Positions 7,374-17,300 of a DNA stretch of 64,000 nt are shown one piece after another. The notes below the pieces were generated by a model that was not told where the DNA came from, did not search any database, and saw nothing but the letters and a program-made list of their open reading frames with translations. A program made the translations under genes and the position numbers. Source of the DNA: Actinomyces procaprae (GTDB taxonomy: Bacteria; Actinomycetota; Actinomycetes; Actinomycetales; Actinomycetaceae); contig NZ_CP039292.1 in NCBI RefSeq assembly GCF_004798665.1, forward strand, positions 2,170,001 through 2,234,000, written 5' to 3'. How positions within the stretch are numbered: the first letter of the stretch is position 1; each line of letters starts with the position of its first letter.

Positions 7374-8858
7374 TCAGATCTCCTCATGGAGGCTTTCCTG
7401 GCGCATGGCCGCACGATCCGCGGTCCACACGTCGCCGCCGAGCTCGCCCGGCAGAAGGGGGTTCCCCGGGGCTACGAACACCGGCTCGGCCACGCCGTCG
7501 CGCCGCTGGGCATCGTAGTCCGCAAGCGCCGCCAGCACCCAGCGCGAGAGCCACAGCACGGCCACCAGGTTCAGGATCGTCATCAGTGCCAAGGCCACAT
7601 CGGCCATCACCCAGGCCAGCTCCAGGGCTGCCAGAGCGCCCAGCCCCGTGGCGACCGTCATGGCCAGACGCAGGACCGTGCCGGCGCGGCGACCGCCGCC
7701 GAGGTAGCTGACATTGATCTCTGCGAAGGCGGAGTATCCCAGCACCGAGGAGTAGGCGAAGGTGAGCACCACGAAGCTCATGAACCAGATGACCCAGTTG
7801 CCGGGCACGGCGTCGCCCAGGGCGTGCTGGACCAGGGTGGTCTCCGCCCACTGCGGCTCCTTCCCCGGCGTGTAGACCGCAGGAGAGGACAGCAGGATGG
7901 TCAGTCCGGTGGCGGTGCAGATCAGGATCGTGTCCACGCATACGCCCAGCGCCTGGATGAGCCCCTGGGTGACGGGGTGGGCGACGTCAGCCGTGGCGGC
8001 GCCGTTCGGGGAGGACCCCTGGCCGGCCTCGTTGGAGAACAGGCCGCGCTTGGTGCCGTTGAGGAAGGTGGCGAAGAAGCCGCCGCCGGTGCCGGCCAGG
8101 CCGGAGCGCAGGTTGAAGGCACCGGCGAAGATATCCGCGAAGGCGCCGGGCACCCGGTCGACGGAAACGACGATGACCACGAGTACCACCACCAGGTACG
8201 CCAGGGCCATCAGCGGTACGAGCCACTCGGTCACCTTTGCCACCACTCGCATGCCGGCCAGGAGGATCGGAGCGGTCAGCGCCATGAGCACCACTGCCGT
8301 GACCGGCGTGCTCACGCCGTGTGCCTCTGACAGCGTCACGGCGATGGTGTTGGACTGCACCATCGGGAAGATGAGCCCGTAGGAGAACACCAGCATGACC
8401 GCGAACACCACGCCCATGCCCCGCCCCAGGCCGCGGCCGATGCCGCGCTGCATGTAGTAGGCGGGACCGCCCCGGAAGATGCCGTCGACGTTACGGACCT
8501 TGAACACCTGGGCCAGGGTCGACTCGGCGAAGCTGGTGGCCATACCGAGGATCGCCACCACCCACATCCACAGCAGGGCGCCCGGGCCGCCGAGGGTGAC
8601 GGCCAGGGCCACGCCGGCGATGTTGCCGGTGCCCACGCGCCCGCCCAGGCCGATCACGAAGGCCTGGAAGCTGGACAGGGAGCCGCGCTGGTGGCGGGAG
8701 TGCGCGACCAGCCGGACGGCGCGCACGAACAGGCGCAGCTGAACGGCGCGCGTGCGTACGGTCAGGTACAGGCCGGTGCCCAGCAGAATCCAGACCAGGA
8801 TGTTGCCGGAGATAAAGCCCTCGAAGCTGGACAGGGCGTCGGTGAGTGCAGCGGACAC
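7374..8858 (-). CDS. Alanine/glycine:cation symporter (AGCS family)
   Basis: A 494-residue integral membrane protein of the AGCS family, which imports alanine or glycine with sodium. Family motifs include GLGGRVGTGNIAGVALAV, GMATSFAESTLAQVFKVR, FRGGPAYYMQRG, GTKRGLFSNEAGQGSSPNGAATADVAHPVTQG and FAYSSVLGYSAFAEIN; the hydrophobic pattern suits about 11 spans. The GTG start (VSAALTDAL) is chosen because GGACGG lies upstream; the frame extends further but with non-membrane, proline-rich shadow sequence. It stands alone, divergent from the 9021 gene. The exact amino acid carried is not visible. Confidence 0.92.
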   Translation of the reverse strand: MSAALTDALSSFEGFISGNILVWILLGTGLYLTVRTRAVQLRLFVRAVRLVAHSRHQRGSLSSFQAFVIGLGGRVGTGNIAGVALAVTLGGPGALLWMWVVAILGMATSFAESTLAQVFKVRNVDGIFRGGPAYYMQRGIGRGLGRGMGVVFAVMLVFSYGLIFPMVQSNTIAVTLSEAHGVSTPVTAVVLMALTAPILLAGMRVVAKVTEWLVPLMALAYLVVVLVVIVVSVDRVPGAFADIFAGAFNLRSGLAGTGGGFFATFLNGTKRGLFSNEAGQGSSPNGAATADVAHPVTQGLIQALGVCVDTILICTATGLTILLSSPAVYTPGKEPQWAETTLVQHALGDAVPGNWVIWFMSFVVLTFAYSSVLGYSAFAEINVSYLGGGRRAGTVLRLAMTVATGLGALAALELAWVMADVALALMTILNLVAVLWLSRWVLAALADYDAQRRDGVAEPVFVAPGNPLLPGELGGDVWTADRAAMRQESLHEEI

Positions 8859-9020
8859 GGTGGTTTCCGTCCGTCGGGGATGGCGGGGCGGGTGTGAGGT
8901 TACCGCAGGCAACGGCTGCGGATGGCCCGTGCACGAGGAGTGGACACGACACGACCCGTCCAGGTTTCCAATTCCGAGACTGCCCACCACCCCGGTTGAC
9001 CGTACCGTAATGTTCGGGGC

Positions 9021-10643
9021 ATGAGCCTGTTCTCCCGTCGCAGCATCCGGCCACCCGGGGCGCCCTCCTCCATCCGGCCACCGCGTGAGCTGATAGGCCG
9101 CAGCCCGGTCGAGCCCCCAACCGCCAATGGGGTACCCGCGGCACCTCCGAAGTCGATGGGCTCCACCGCCAACGTGCAGCACGGCCCCGCCGCCAGGACG
9201 CGCAGCTTCGGCGAGCCGCAGCGCAGAGTCTTGGAGCGCACGCCGCGCACGCCGAATACGGCCGGGCGCTTCCGGGCTCTGACGAGCGGGGTCATCGTCT
9301 TAGCCGCGGTTGTCGTCGTGTGCGTCGGCGTACTCGGCGGAGGGGTCGACCCGGCGGGCGCACCCACGGCGACCGCATCCGCGTCCGCCACGCTCCGGAG
9401 TGTGAACCATACGGTCGAACCACCGGCCCATACAGGATGTTCGACGACGGCGAGCCTCGCCTCCCCCTCCGATCCGACAGGCTGGGAGGAGACGTGGCGT
9501 ATGGATGTCGGCTGGGGCGATGTGTTGACCGCTCCGTCCTGGCAGGCGTTCTCCGCCGGAGACTGCCTGGTGATCGCCTCCAGCCGTTCCCGGGACACGC
9601 CCGGAAGGCTCGTCGGCTATCGCCTGACCCCTACGGGCGCGGAGCGCCTTTGGGCCCGTTCCGGAGACGACGTCGACGGCGAGGCCGTCAACCGCATCTA
9701 CCTTCACGGCTACGGCCAGTGGTGGGGAGGTTACTTGGTGGCCGGAGGCCTGCTGATCGACCCGTCTACCGGCGACCTGACACGGGCTCCCTGGGCCGAT
9801 CAGGTAGGCACAGTCGTCACCGTCGGCGAGGAGTTAGCCATTAGCTGTGCACGCTCCTACAGGATTACCGAGGGCTCCTCCTGCTCGGCCTGGGATTGGA
9901 ATGGCGGCGCCCCCTCGCAAAGATGGAAGCAGAACTACAAGGAGGAGTCGCTCGATCCAATCCTCGGCTACCTTCCCGGCGGCAGCACGCAGCCCGGCTC
10001 GCTACTTGCACGGCTGAACACCGAGTCCAGAAGCGCCCGGGCATACACGGTGCTGTCGTTGGCGGACGGATCCATCCACGGCAGGTGGCCCGACACAGAA
10101 ATCGACACCCCCTACGTCTTCATTCCGGCCCGCGACGGCTGGATGCTACTGTCCGGAATCCAGCGCCAAGCCACGCTGATTACAGCCGACGGCCAGGAGG
10201 GAGAGCAGTTTCCCGTCATCGATGAGCGTCCCACGGTGATGCTCGCAGGCGACCAGCTACCGATGCTCGCCCAGCTGCGTGCGGCCTACCGCGACGGAGA
10301 CTTCGATTGGGCGGATGTGGTCCTGCGGTGCCAGAGCACATCCACATGCACGCTGAACGGCTCCGATGTTGAGCTTCCCGCCGACGTGCTCATAGACAGC
10401 CGCCTCGACGCCGATTACTACCAGGGGGCGTCGGCGGTGACCGGCGACGGCTCCAGCCTTTTGCTTGTGACACGAGGGGACGAGATCACGTGGACAGTTG
10501 TCTTCAACACGCGCTCAGGACAGGCACAGATCCCGGCGTTCTCGCGAGATCGCTCCAAGGGCCATGCGCTGGCACGCATTACCGATGACCTGATCCTCAT
10601 GCTCGTGGGCTCCGAGGTCATCGCCTACGCGCCGACGAGCTGA
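9021..10643 (+). CDS. Single-span membrane protein with large extracytoplasmic domain, function unknown
   Basis: A 540-residue protein I do not recognise. Residues 1-85 are a basic, proline-rich cytoplasmic segment, about 87-107 a membrane span (SGVIVLAAVVVVCVGVLG) and the rest is outside. The outer domain has recurring strand-like blocks with W, G and D residues, for example LVGYRLTPTGAERLWARSG, and paired cysteines (CSTTAS...DCLVIAS, CARSY...CSAW, CQSTSTC). This suggests a disulfide-bonded beta-propeller of the PQQ-like kind (inference). It is monocistronic, divergent from the symporter and tail-to-tail with ffh. Its codons are less G/C-extreme than the neighbours. Confidence 0.85.
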   Translation: MSLFSRRSIRPPGAPSSIRPPRELIGRSPVEPPTANGVPAAPPKSMGSTANVQHGPAARTRSFGEPQRRVLERTPRTPNTAGRFRALTSGVIVLAAVVVVCVGVLGGGVDPAGAPTATASASATLRSVNHTVEPPAHTGCSTTASLASPSDPTGWEETWRMDVGWGDVLTAPSWQAFSAGDCLVIASSRSRDTPGRLVGYRLTPTGAERLWARSGDDVDGEAVNRIYLHGYGQWWGGYLVAGGLLIDPSTGDLTRAPWADQVGTVVTVGEELAISCARSYRITEGSSCSAWDWNGGAPSQRWKQNYKEESLDPILGYLPGGSTQPGSLLARLNTESRSARAYTVLSLADGSIHGRWPDTEIDTPYVFIPARDGWMLLSGIQRQATLITADGQEGEQFPVIDERPTVMLAGDQLPMLAQLRAAYRDGDFDWADVVLRCQSTSTCTLNGSDVELPADVLIDSRLDADYYQGASAVTGDGSSLLLVTRGDEITWTVVFNTRSGQAQIPAFSRDRSKGHALARITDDLILMLVGSEVIAYAPTS

Positions 10644-10665
10644 GTCGTGAGCGCAGGCGTCGCCC

Positions 10666-12366
10666 TCAGCCCAGGCCCAGGTGGCGGCGCAGGTCCTCCG
10701 GCAGGGCGGCCATGGCGTCGGCGACCTCGTCGCCGCCGGGCTGCGACTGCTGCGCCGCGTTGTCCTGAGTGGGCATGATGCCGTAGGTGGCGGCCGCCGG
10801 GGCGGGAGCGGCGGGCTGTCCCAGCCCGAAGGCGGAGCCGGCCGGGGCGGGGGCGGGAGCCTCTGCCGCGCCCGTGGCCTTCTGCGCCCGGGCGGCAGCG
10901 GCCTCGCGCGCCTGCTGGGCGGCCTTGGCCGGGTTGCCGGAGCGGCCCTTCTTGCCACCCTTGCGCTTCTTGCCCTTGGGCGCCTGGCGAGCCTTGGCAC
11001 GCTTGCCCGTCGAGGGCAGCGAGCCCATGCCGGGCATGCCGCCGGGTCCGCCCAGGGCTCCCGGACCACCGGCCGCCATGGCCTCCATCATCTTCTTGGC
11101 GGCCTCGAAGCGGTTGACCAGCTCGTTGACGGCCTGCACCGTGGTCCCGGACCCCTTGGCGATGCGGGAGCGGCGCGAGCCGTTGAGGATGGACAGGTCG
11201 CGGCGCTCCGCGGGCGTCATGGAGCAGACGATCGCCTCGATGCGGTCGACCTCGCGTTCATCGAAGTTCTCCAGGGCGTCGCGCATCTGCCCCATGCCGG
11301 GCATCATGCCCAGCAGCTTCTTCATCGACCCCATCTTGCGGATCTGGCGCAGTTGAGCCAGGAAGTCGTCAAGGGTGAAGGTGCCAGAGGCGAGCTTGGC
11401 GGCGGCGTCCTCGGCCTCCTTCTCATCGAAGGCCCGCTCGGCCTGCTCGATCAGGGTGAGCAGGTCACCCATGTCCAGGATGCGGGAGGCCATGCGGTCG
11501 GCGTGGAAGCGCTCGAAGTCGTCCAGCCCCTCACCGGTGGAGGAGAACAGCACGGGCGCGCCGGTCACCCCGCGCACCGAGAGGGCGGCGCCACCGCGGG
11601 CGTCGCCGTCGAGCTTGGACAGCACCACGCCGGTGAAGCCGACGCCGTCGCGGAAGGCCACGGAGGTGTTGACGGCGTCCTGCCCGACCATCGCGTCCAG
11701 GACGAACAGGATCTCGTGGGGCGAGACTGCGTCGCGGATACGAATGGCCTGGTCCATCATCTCCGCGTCTACGCCCAGGCGGCCGGCGGTGTCGATGACG
11801 ACGACGTCGTAGCCCTTGGCCCGGCCCTGCTCGACGCCGCTGCGGGCCACCGCAACCGGGTCGCCCACGCCGTTGCCCGGCTCGGGGGCCCACACGTCCA
11901 CGCCGGCGCGCTCGGCCACCACGCTCAGCTGCGTGACGGCGTTGGGGCGCTGCAGGTCGGATGCCACCAGGAGGGTGCGCTTGTGGTCACGCTTCAGCCA
12001 ACGGCCGAGCTTGCCCGCGAGCGTGGTCTTACCAGCACCCTGCAGGCCGGCGAGCATGATGACGGTGGGTCCGCGATCCGCCCAGTTGAGCTCGCGGGAC
12101 TCGCCCCCCAGCACCTCGATGAGCTCGTCGTTGACGATGCGTATGACCTGCTGGGCCGGGTTCAGGGCCTGTGAGCGGGCGGCGTCCTTGGCCTTCTCCC
12201 GCACGGCGGCGGTGAAGGAGCGCACCACCGGCAGGGCGACGTCGGCCTCCAGGAGGGCGCGGCGGATCTCGGAGACGGTGGCGTCAACGTCCGCTTCGCT
12301 CAGGCGGCCCTTGCCGCGCAGCGACTTGAACGAGGCGGTGAGCCGGTCGGAGAGGTTGCCGAACAC
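10666..12366 (-). CDS. ffh: Signal recognition particle protein Ffh
   Basis: A 566-residue SRP54 GTPase that targets membrane proteins co-translationally with 4.5S RNA and FtsY. The N domain covers 1-90, then the G domain with GLQGAGKTT (107-115), DTAGRLGVD and TKLDGDARGG-type motifs. The Met-rich M domain runs from MGSMKKLLGMMPGMGQM through SRRSRIAKGSG. The last 120 residues are a long Lys/Ala/Pro/Gly-rich tail, well beyond the M domain. The GTG start (VFGNLSDRL) has AAGGAAGG upstream; earlier codons give a basic shadow peptide. It is downstream of ftsY but separated by a strong hairpin. Confidence 0.96.
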   Translation of the reverse strand: MFGNLSDRLTASFKSLRGKGRLSEADVDATVSEIRRALLEADVALPVVRSFTAAVREKAKDAARSQALNPAQQVIRIVNDELIEVLGGESRELNWADRGPTVIMLAGLQGAGKTTLAGKLGRWLKRDHKRTLLVASDLQRPNAVTQLSVVAERAGVDVWAPEPGNGVGDPVAVARSGVEQGRAKGYDVVVIDTAGRLGVDAEMMDQAIRIRDAVSPHEILFVLDAMVGQDAVNTSVAFRDGVGFTGVVLSKLDGDARGGAALSVRGVTGAPVLFSSTGEGLDDFERFHADRMASRILDMGDLLTLIEQAERAFDEKEAEDAAAKLASGTFTLDDFLAQLRQIRKMGSMKKLLGMMPGMGQMRDALENFDEREVDRIEAIVCSMTPAERRDLSILNGSRRSRIAKGSGTTVQAVNELVNRFEAAKKMMEAMAAGGPGALGGPGGMPGMGSLPSTGKRAKARQAPKGKKRKGGKKGRSGNPAKAAQQAREAAAARAQKATGAAEAPAPAPAGSAFGLGQPAAPAPAAATYGIMPTQDNAAQQSQPGGDEVADAMAALPEDLRRHLGLG

Positions 12367-12461
12367 GCGGGGTCCTTCCTTGGCGCGATGGCGCAAGTGG
12401 TTGGAGGGGCAGGCTGGTTGTGCGCGCCGACGCCGGGCGCGGCGCACGCTTCAGGATAGCG

Positions 12462-12506
12462 GTGAGGGCCCGCGCCGTCCCACCCGGGGGACGTGCGGGC
12501 CCTCAC
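12462..12506. terminator. Terminator hairpin between ftsY and ffh
   Basis: GTGAGGGCCCGC (12462-12473) pairs perfectly with GCGGGCCCTCAC (12495-12506), and the loop carries a further GTCCC/GGGAC stem. It lies 45-90 bases past the ftsY stop. It has no U-tract. Confidence 0.7.
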
Positions 12507-12550
12507 GCACAGTGACATCAGCGGCACATCACTGCGTCGACGCGGCTGCG

Positions 12551-13765
12551 TCATTCGACCAGGGCGTCGACGAAGCCCTCCGGGTCGAAGGGCGCCAGGT
12601 CATCAGCGCCCTCCCCCAGGCCGACCAGCTTGACGGGCACGCCGAGCTCCTTCTGCACGGTGACGACGATGCCGCCCTTGGCGGTTCCGTCCAGCTTGGT
12701 CAGCACGATCCCGGTGATGCCGACGGCCTCGGAGAAGACCTGCGCCTGGCGCATGCCGTTCTGCCCGGTGGTTGCATCCAGCACCAGCAGTACCTCACCG
12801 ACCGGGGCGACCTTCTCCATGACACGCTTGATCTTGCCCAGCTCGTCCATCAGCCCCGCCTTGTTCTGCAGGCGTCCGGCCGTGTCCACCACCACCACGT
12901 CGACTCCCTGCCGGGCGGCGGCGCGGGCGGCGTCATAGGCGACGGATGCGGGGTCGGCGCCCTCGCGCTCGGAGCGAACCACCTCGACGCCGACGCGCTC
13001 GCCCCAAGTCGTCAGCTGCTCGGCGGCTGCGGCACGGAAGGTGTCCGCCGCTCCCATGACGACGCTCTTGTCCTCGGCGACGAGTACGCGCGCCAGCTTC
13101 CCGCAGGTAGTGGTCTTGCCGGTGCCGTTGACCCCGACCATGAGGACGGCGGCGGCCGGCTCCCCGTCGGTGTCGTTCCAGCCTGCGGCAGGCGTGGGCT
13201 TGGCGAGATTCAGGGAACGGTCCATGGAGGGGTCCACCAGCGCGAGCAGCTCCGCGCGCAGGACGGCGCGGATGGCCGCGGGGTCGGAGGTGTCCAGCAC
13301 CTTGGCCTGGGTGCGCAGTTCCTCCATCAGCGAGGTGGTCACCTCAATGCCAAGGTCAGAGGTCAGCAGCGTGTCTTCAATCTCCTCCCAGTCGGCCTCG
13401 GTGAGGTCACCGCGGGACAGGACCGACAGGATGGCTCGTCCGAAGCCCCCGGCGCCGGCCAGGCGCGAGCGCAGGCGCTGCATGCGGCCGGGGATCGACT
13501 CGGGGCGCTCCAGGGTGGCGGGCGCGGCCTGCTCGGCGGGCTGCGGCGCGGCAGCCGCCTCCGGCGGCGGCCCTCCGGGCGCCACCTGAGGCTCAGTGGC
13601 CTCCTCCTGCGGCGGGGTCAGCAGGACGTCGTCGGCGCTGGTGGGCTTGTGGGCGCTGACCTCCGGCGGCACCTGACCGCCGCGGTTGCGCCCCGCATAG
13701 AACCAGATCCCACCGGCAACGGCGAGTACGACGACGACTATGAGGACGATCAGCAAGGGATCCAT
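12551..13765 (-). CDS. ftsY: SRP receptor FtsY
   Basis: A 404-residue SRP receptor GTPase. It opens with a membrane anchor (MDPLLIVLIVVVVLAVAGGI, residues 1-20), then a Pro/Ala/Glu-rich linker to about 105, then the NG domain with GVNGTGKTTTCGKLA, DTAGRLQNK and TKLDGTAKGG. An N-terminal span is usual in actinobacteria and fixes FtsY to the membrane, unlike the E. coli form. The ATG at MDPLL is chosen over an earlier one because it starts the anchor directly. It is followed by a strong hairpin and then ffh, and preceded by a small membrane protein and smc. Confidence 0.96.
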   Translation of the reverse strand: MDPLLIVLIVVVVLAVAGGIWFYAGRNRGGQVPPEVSAHKPTSADDVLLTPPQEEATEPQVAPGGPPPEAAAAPQPAEQAAPATLERPESIPGRMQRLRSRLAGAGGFGRAILSVLSRGDLTEADWEEIEDTLLTSDLGIEVTTSLMEELRTQAKVLDTSDPAAIRAVLRAELLALVDPSMDRSLNLAKPTPAAGWNDTDGEPAAAVLMVGVNGTGKTTTCGKLARVLVAEDKSVVMGAADTFRAAAAEQLTTWGERVGVEVVRSEREGADPASVAYDAARAAARQGVDVVVVDTAGRLQNKAGLMDELGKIKRVMEKVAPVGEVLLVLDATTGQNGMRQAQVFSEAVGITGIVLTKLDGTAKGGIVVTVQKELGVPVKLVGLGEGADDLAPFDPEGFVDALVE

Positions 13766-13872
13766 GACCCCATCATGCCTGATCGCCGTCAACTGCGCGG
13801 CGGGAGCTTCGCCACGGGACTAAGGGGCGGTCTACCCGCCGCCAGGCCCGGCTTCTCCCGACGCTGCGGGCA

Positions 13873-14235
13873 TCAGTAGTGCTGCACCGCGGTCTCGCGG
13901 CCGCGGCGGGCCGCGGCCGCGTCCTTGCCGCGACGTACCTCGGCCGCCTTGGCCTCGGCGGTGTCCATGGCCTTCTCGACCACGTCCACGAGTCCGGAGA
14001 AGGAGTCCGTACCGACGTAGACGGCAGAGTCGTCCCGCGTCATGAGGTCCTCGAGCCGGGCCTCCTGCGGCACCACGGTAACCGGCTCCTCCTTCTCGCG
14101 GGCCACCCCTGCCAGATCACGCAGCCGGTCACGCCAGGTGGCGACCGGGTAGCGCTCGGCGACGACCAGGCCGAGCACAATCAGGGCGGCGACGAGGACG
14201 ACGGCGAGGGGGAGGATCATGGAGCCCATGGGCAT
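13873..14235 (-). CDS. Small membrane-anchored protein between smc and ftsY, function unknown
   Basis: 120 residues. Residues 4-27 form a hydrophobic span (ILPLAVVLVAALIVLGLVV) with the N-terminus likely outside. The rest is a charged cytoplasmic part with DRLRDLAGVAREKEEPVTVV and a helix-prone Ala/Glu/Lys end (AMDTAEAKAAEVRRGKDAAAARRGRE). GGAAGG seven bases upstream supports the start. It lies between smc and ftsY on the same strand, about 90 and 107 bases from its neighbours, so all three may be co-transcribed. I do not recognise a family. Confidence 0.8.
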   Translation of the reverse strand: MPMGSMILPLAVVLVAALIVLGLVVAERYPVATWRDRLRDLAGVAREKEEPVTVVPQEARLEDLMTRDDSAVYVGTDSFSGLVDVVEKAMDTAEAKAAEVRRGKDAAAARRGRETAVQHY

Positions 14236-14322
14236 TATTCTGCCTTCCGTTCGTCACGGTGCCGCCGAGGCCGGGGCGCCGTGTCGCCCACCCGGCAGCG
14301 CCGTGTTCATCACAGTTCACCC

Positions 14323-17300
14323 CTACGCTCCCCCGTCACCCTGGGCTTCTGGTGAGAGCCGCTGGGAGACCGCCTGGGTGACGCCGTCGCGCATGGTGAT
14401 GCCGTACAGGGCGTCGGCGATCTCCATGGTGCGCTTCTGGTGGGTGATGATGATCAGCTGGCTGGAGGCGCGCAGCTCGGTGAAGATGTCCAGCAGCCGC
14501 CCCAGATTGGTGTCGTCCAGGGCCGCCTCCACCTCGTCCATGACGTAGAAGGGCGAGGGCCGGGCCCGGAAGATCGCCACCAGCAGGGCAACTGCGGCCA
14601 GCGAGCGCTCCCCGCCGGACAGCAGTGACAGGCGCTTGACCTTCTTGCCTGCGGGGCGGGCCTCGATGTCGATGCCGGTGGTGAGCATGTCGTCGGGGTC
14701 GGTCAGCACCAAACGCCCCTCGCCACCGGGGAAGAGCCGGTCGAAGACGATCGCGAACTCGCGGGCCGTATCCGCGTAGGCCTGGGTGAACACCTCCTGC
14801 ACTCGCTGATCCACGTCTTCAACGATGCGCAGCAGGTCCGCCCGGGACTGCTTGAGATCGGCGAGCTGCTCGGCCAGGAAGCGGTGACGCTCCTCCAGGG
14901 CCGCATGCTCCTCCAGGGCAAGCGGATTGACCTTGCCCAGGCGGGCCAGGTCCCGGCTCGCGCGCTTCAGGCGCCGCTCCTGCTCGGCGCGCACGTAAGG
15001 ACGACCGCCCCTGCGCACCTGGGGCGGAACCGTCCCGTCCTCGGCGTCGGCAGCCTCCTCAGCGCCCGCCTCGGTGGTCTCCTCCACCGCCTCCAGCACG
15101 GGCATGTGGGGCCCGTACTCCTCCACCAAGGGGTCCAGCTCCAGGCCGAGCTCGTTCATGGCGCGCTCGGCCAGGTTCTCCAGGCGCATGCTCTGCTCGG
15201 CGCGCGCGATCTCATCGCGGTGGGCCGCATCGGACAGGGCGCCCATCTCACCGGCCAGGGCGTCGAGCTGCTTGCGCACATCGGCGGCCGCGGCGGCGGC
15301 ATCGGCACGCTCGACCTCAATGCGGGCGCGCTCGCCCTGGGCCTGTTCCACCCAGGTGCGGGCGGTGTCGGCTGCGGTACGGGACTGGTCGCGCACCTGT
15401 GCCGCGGTCCGCATCCGGGCGGCGCGCACCTGTTCGGCGCGCTCGGCGGCGGCGCGCTGCTGACGCTCGCGGCGGGCTGCGGCACGCAGCGAGTCGGCGC
15501 GGCCGCGCACGCCGCGCTCCCTCTCCTCCGCGGTGCGCAACGCCAGGCGGGCCTCCGTCTCGTCCGCGCGGGCGGCCGTTGCGGCCCGGGAGGCGGCCTC
15601 ACGGACTGCGCGGGCGGCATCGATGGCGGCGTCAATGTCCACTTCCCGGGCACCACCCGTGCCCGGGCCCGCATTCGCGCTCGCATCCGCGCGCGATGCG
15701 GGGCCGTCCCCGTTATCGTCGGCGGGGCCGACGGTCAGCGGGCGGCTCTCCAACTCTGTCAAGGCGGCCTGGGCCGAGGCGAGCTCCGCGGTGCGCTGGG
15801 CCGCCTCCGCCTCGGCGCGTTCCAGGACTCGGCGAGCCCGTCCGGCCTCCTCCTCGGCGGCACGGGCGGCGGAGTTCAGGCGCGCCAGTTCCTCCGCCAC
15901 ACGGGCGGCCTCGGCGTCGGCGGCACGCAGCCTCGTCAGCGCCTCGGCAACGGCGTTGCGGGCGGTGGCCTCCGCTTGGCGGGCCGCGCTCAGGGCCGCG
16001 TCTGCCTGTTGCTCCGCCGTGACCGCCGCCGTCGCCCGGGCGGCCGCCTCCTCATGGGCTGCGGCAAGAGCGAGCACGGAGGAGACGCCCTCACCGGCAC
16101 CGGTGGCCCAGGTGGGGGCGAGCACGTCGCCGTCGCGGGTGGCGACGACCGCGCCGGGCACGGCCTCACGCAGTGTCCGGGCGGTCGGCAGGTCGGGAAC
16201 CACCCAGGCGTCGGCCAGCAGCACGTTCAGAGTGCGGGTCAGCGCCGGGGATTCGGCGGTGATGAGCCCGGGCGCCGACTGTGCACCGGCGGGCACACCG
16301 GGTGGGCCGACGGCAGTCCCGGCCGCCGGCGCGACGGGGTCGGCGGCATCGCCGTCGTCGCCGCCTTGGATGACCAGCCGCAGGCCCCCGTCCTCCTGGC
16401 TGCGGGCGCGGGTGAGGGCGGCGACGGCGGCAGCGGTGTCGGCGACGATCGCAGCTCCGGCCAGCTCTCCGAGCAGTGCGGCCAGGGCGTTCTCCCAGCC
16501 GGGGGTCACCGTGACCGCGCGGGCGAGCGGGCCGAGGATGCCGGGCAGGCCGGCTTGTGCCAGTTCGGCGGTGGCGTCCTGAGCGCGCAGGGACAGGGCG
16601 AGGGCGTCGCGGCGAGCGGTCCAGGTGGCCAGCTCGGCGGCGGCCTCGCGACGAGTGTCGTTCGCGGCGGACACGGCATCGCGGGCCGCGTTCAGCGCGG
16701 CCGTGGCGGCCTCGTGCGCGGCGGCGGCACTGGCCTGCTCGTCGACGGAGGCGTCGGGGTGGCCGGCGTCTCCTGGCGCCCCGGGCCGATCTGCGTCCTT
16801 GGTCGTGGCCTGCGCCAGGGCGTGAGCCGCCTCGGATGCGCGTGCCTGCGCGGCCTCCAGGCCGGTGCGCGCCTGCTCTACTGCCGCTCGGGCGGCCTCA
16901 TGGCGGGAGCGGGCAGAAGCCAGGCGGCCGCCGGCGCGGGCCAGCAGCTCCCGGTGCTCCGCACGTTGGGACTGCAGGGCCGTCAGCCGCTGCTCGGAGG
17001 CAGCCGCGGCGGCCTCGGCGTCGACCCGCTTCTGGGTGGCCTCCACCAGGGCGGCGCCGGCGGACTCAATGGCCGCGGCGAGCTCCTCCTCCTCCGCTGC
17101 GGCCTCGCGCGCCCGGCGCTCCAGCTCCTCCGGGTCCGTGCCGCTGGCGGGCCTGGGGGCGTTTGCCAGGCCGCGCACCCGCTCAGCGGCCACGTCCGCA
17201 AGGGCGGCCAGGGACTGGGCGGCCGCGGTGAGCTCCTCCCAGGTGGCGGTGGCGCGGGCCAGGCGCTGCCCGGAGGTGGCCTCCACGGCGGTCAGCTCCT

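Noticed and set aside
8996..9024. TTGACC as -35 for the 9021 gene
   Set aside because: A -10 at normal spacing would fall inside the ORF, and no TANNNT box is found there.
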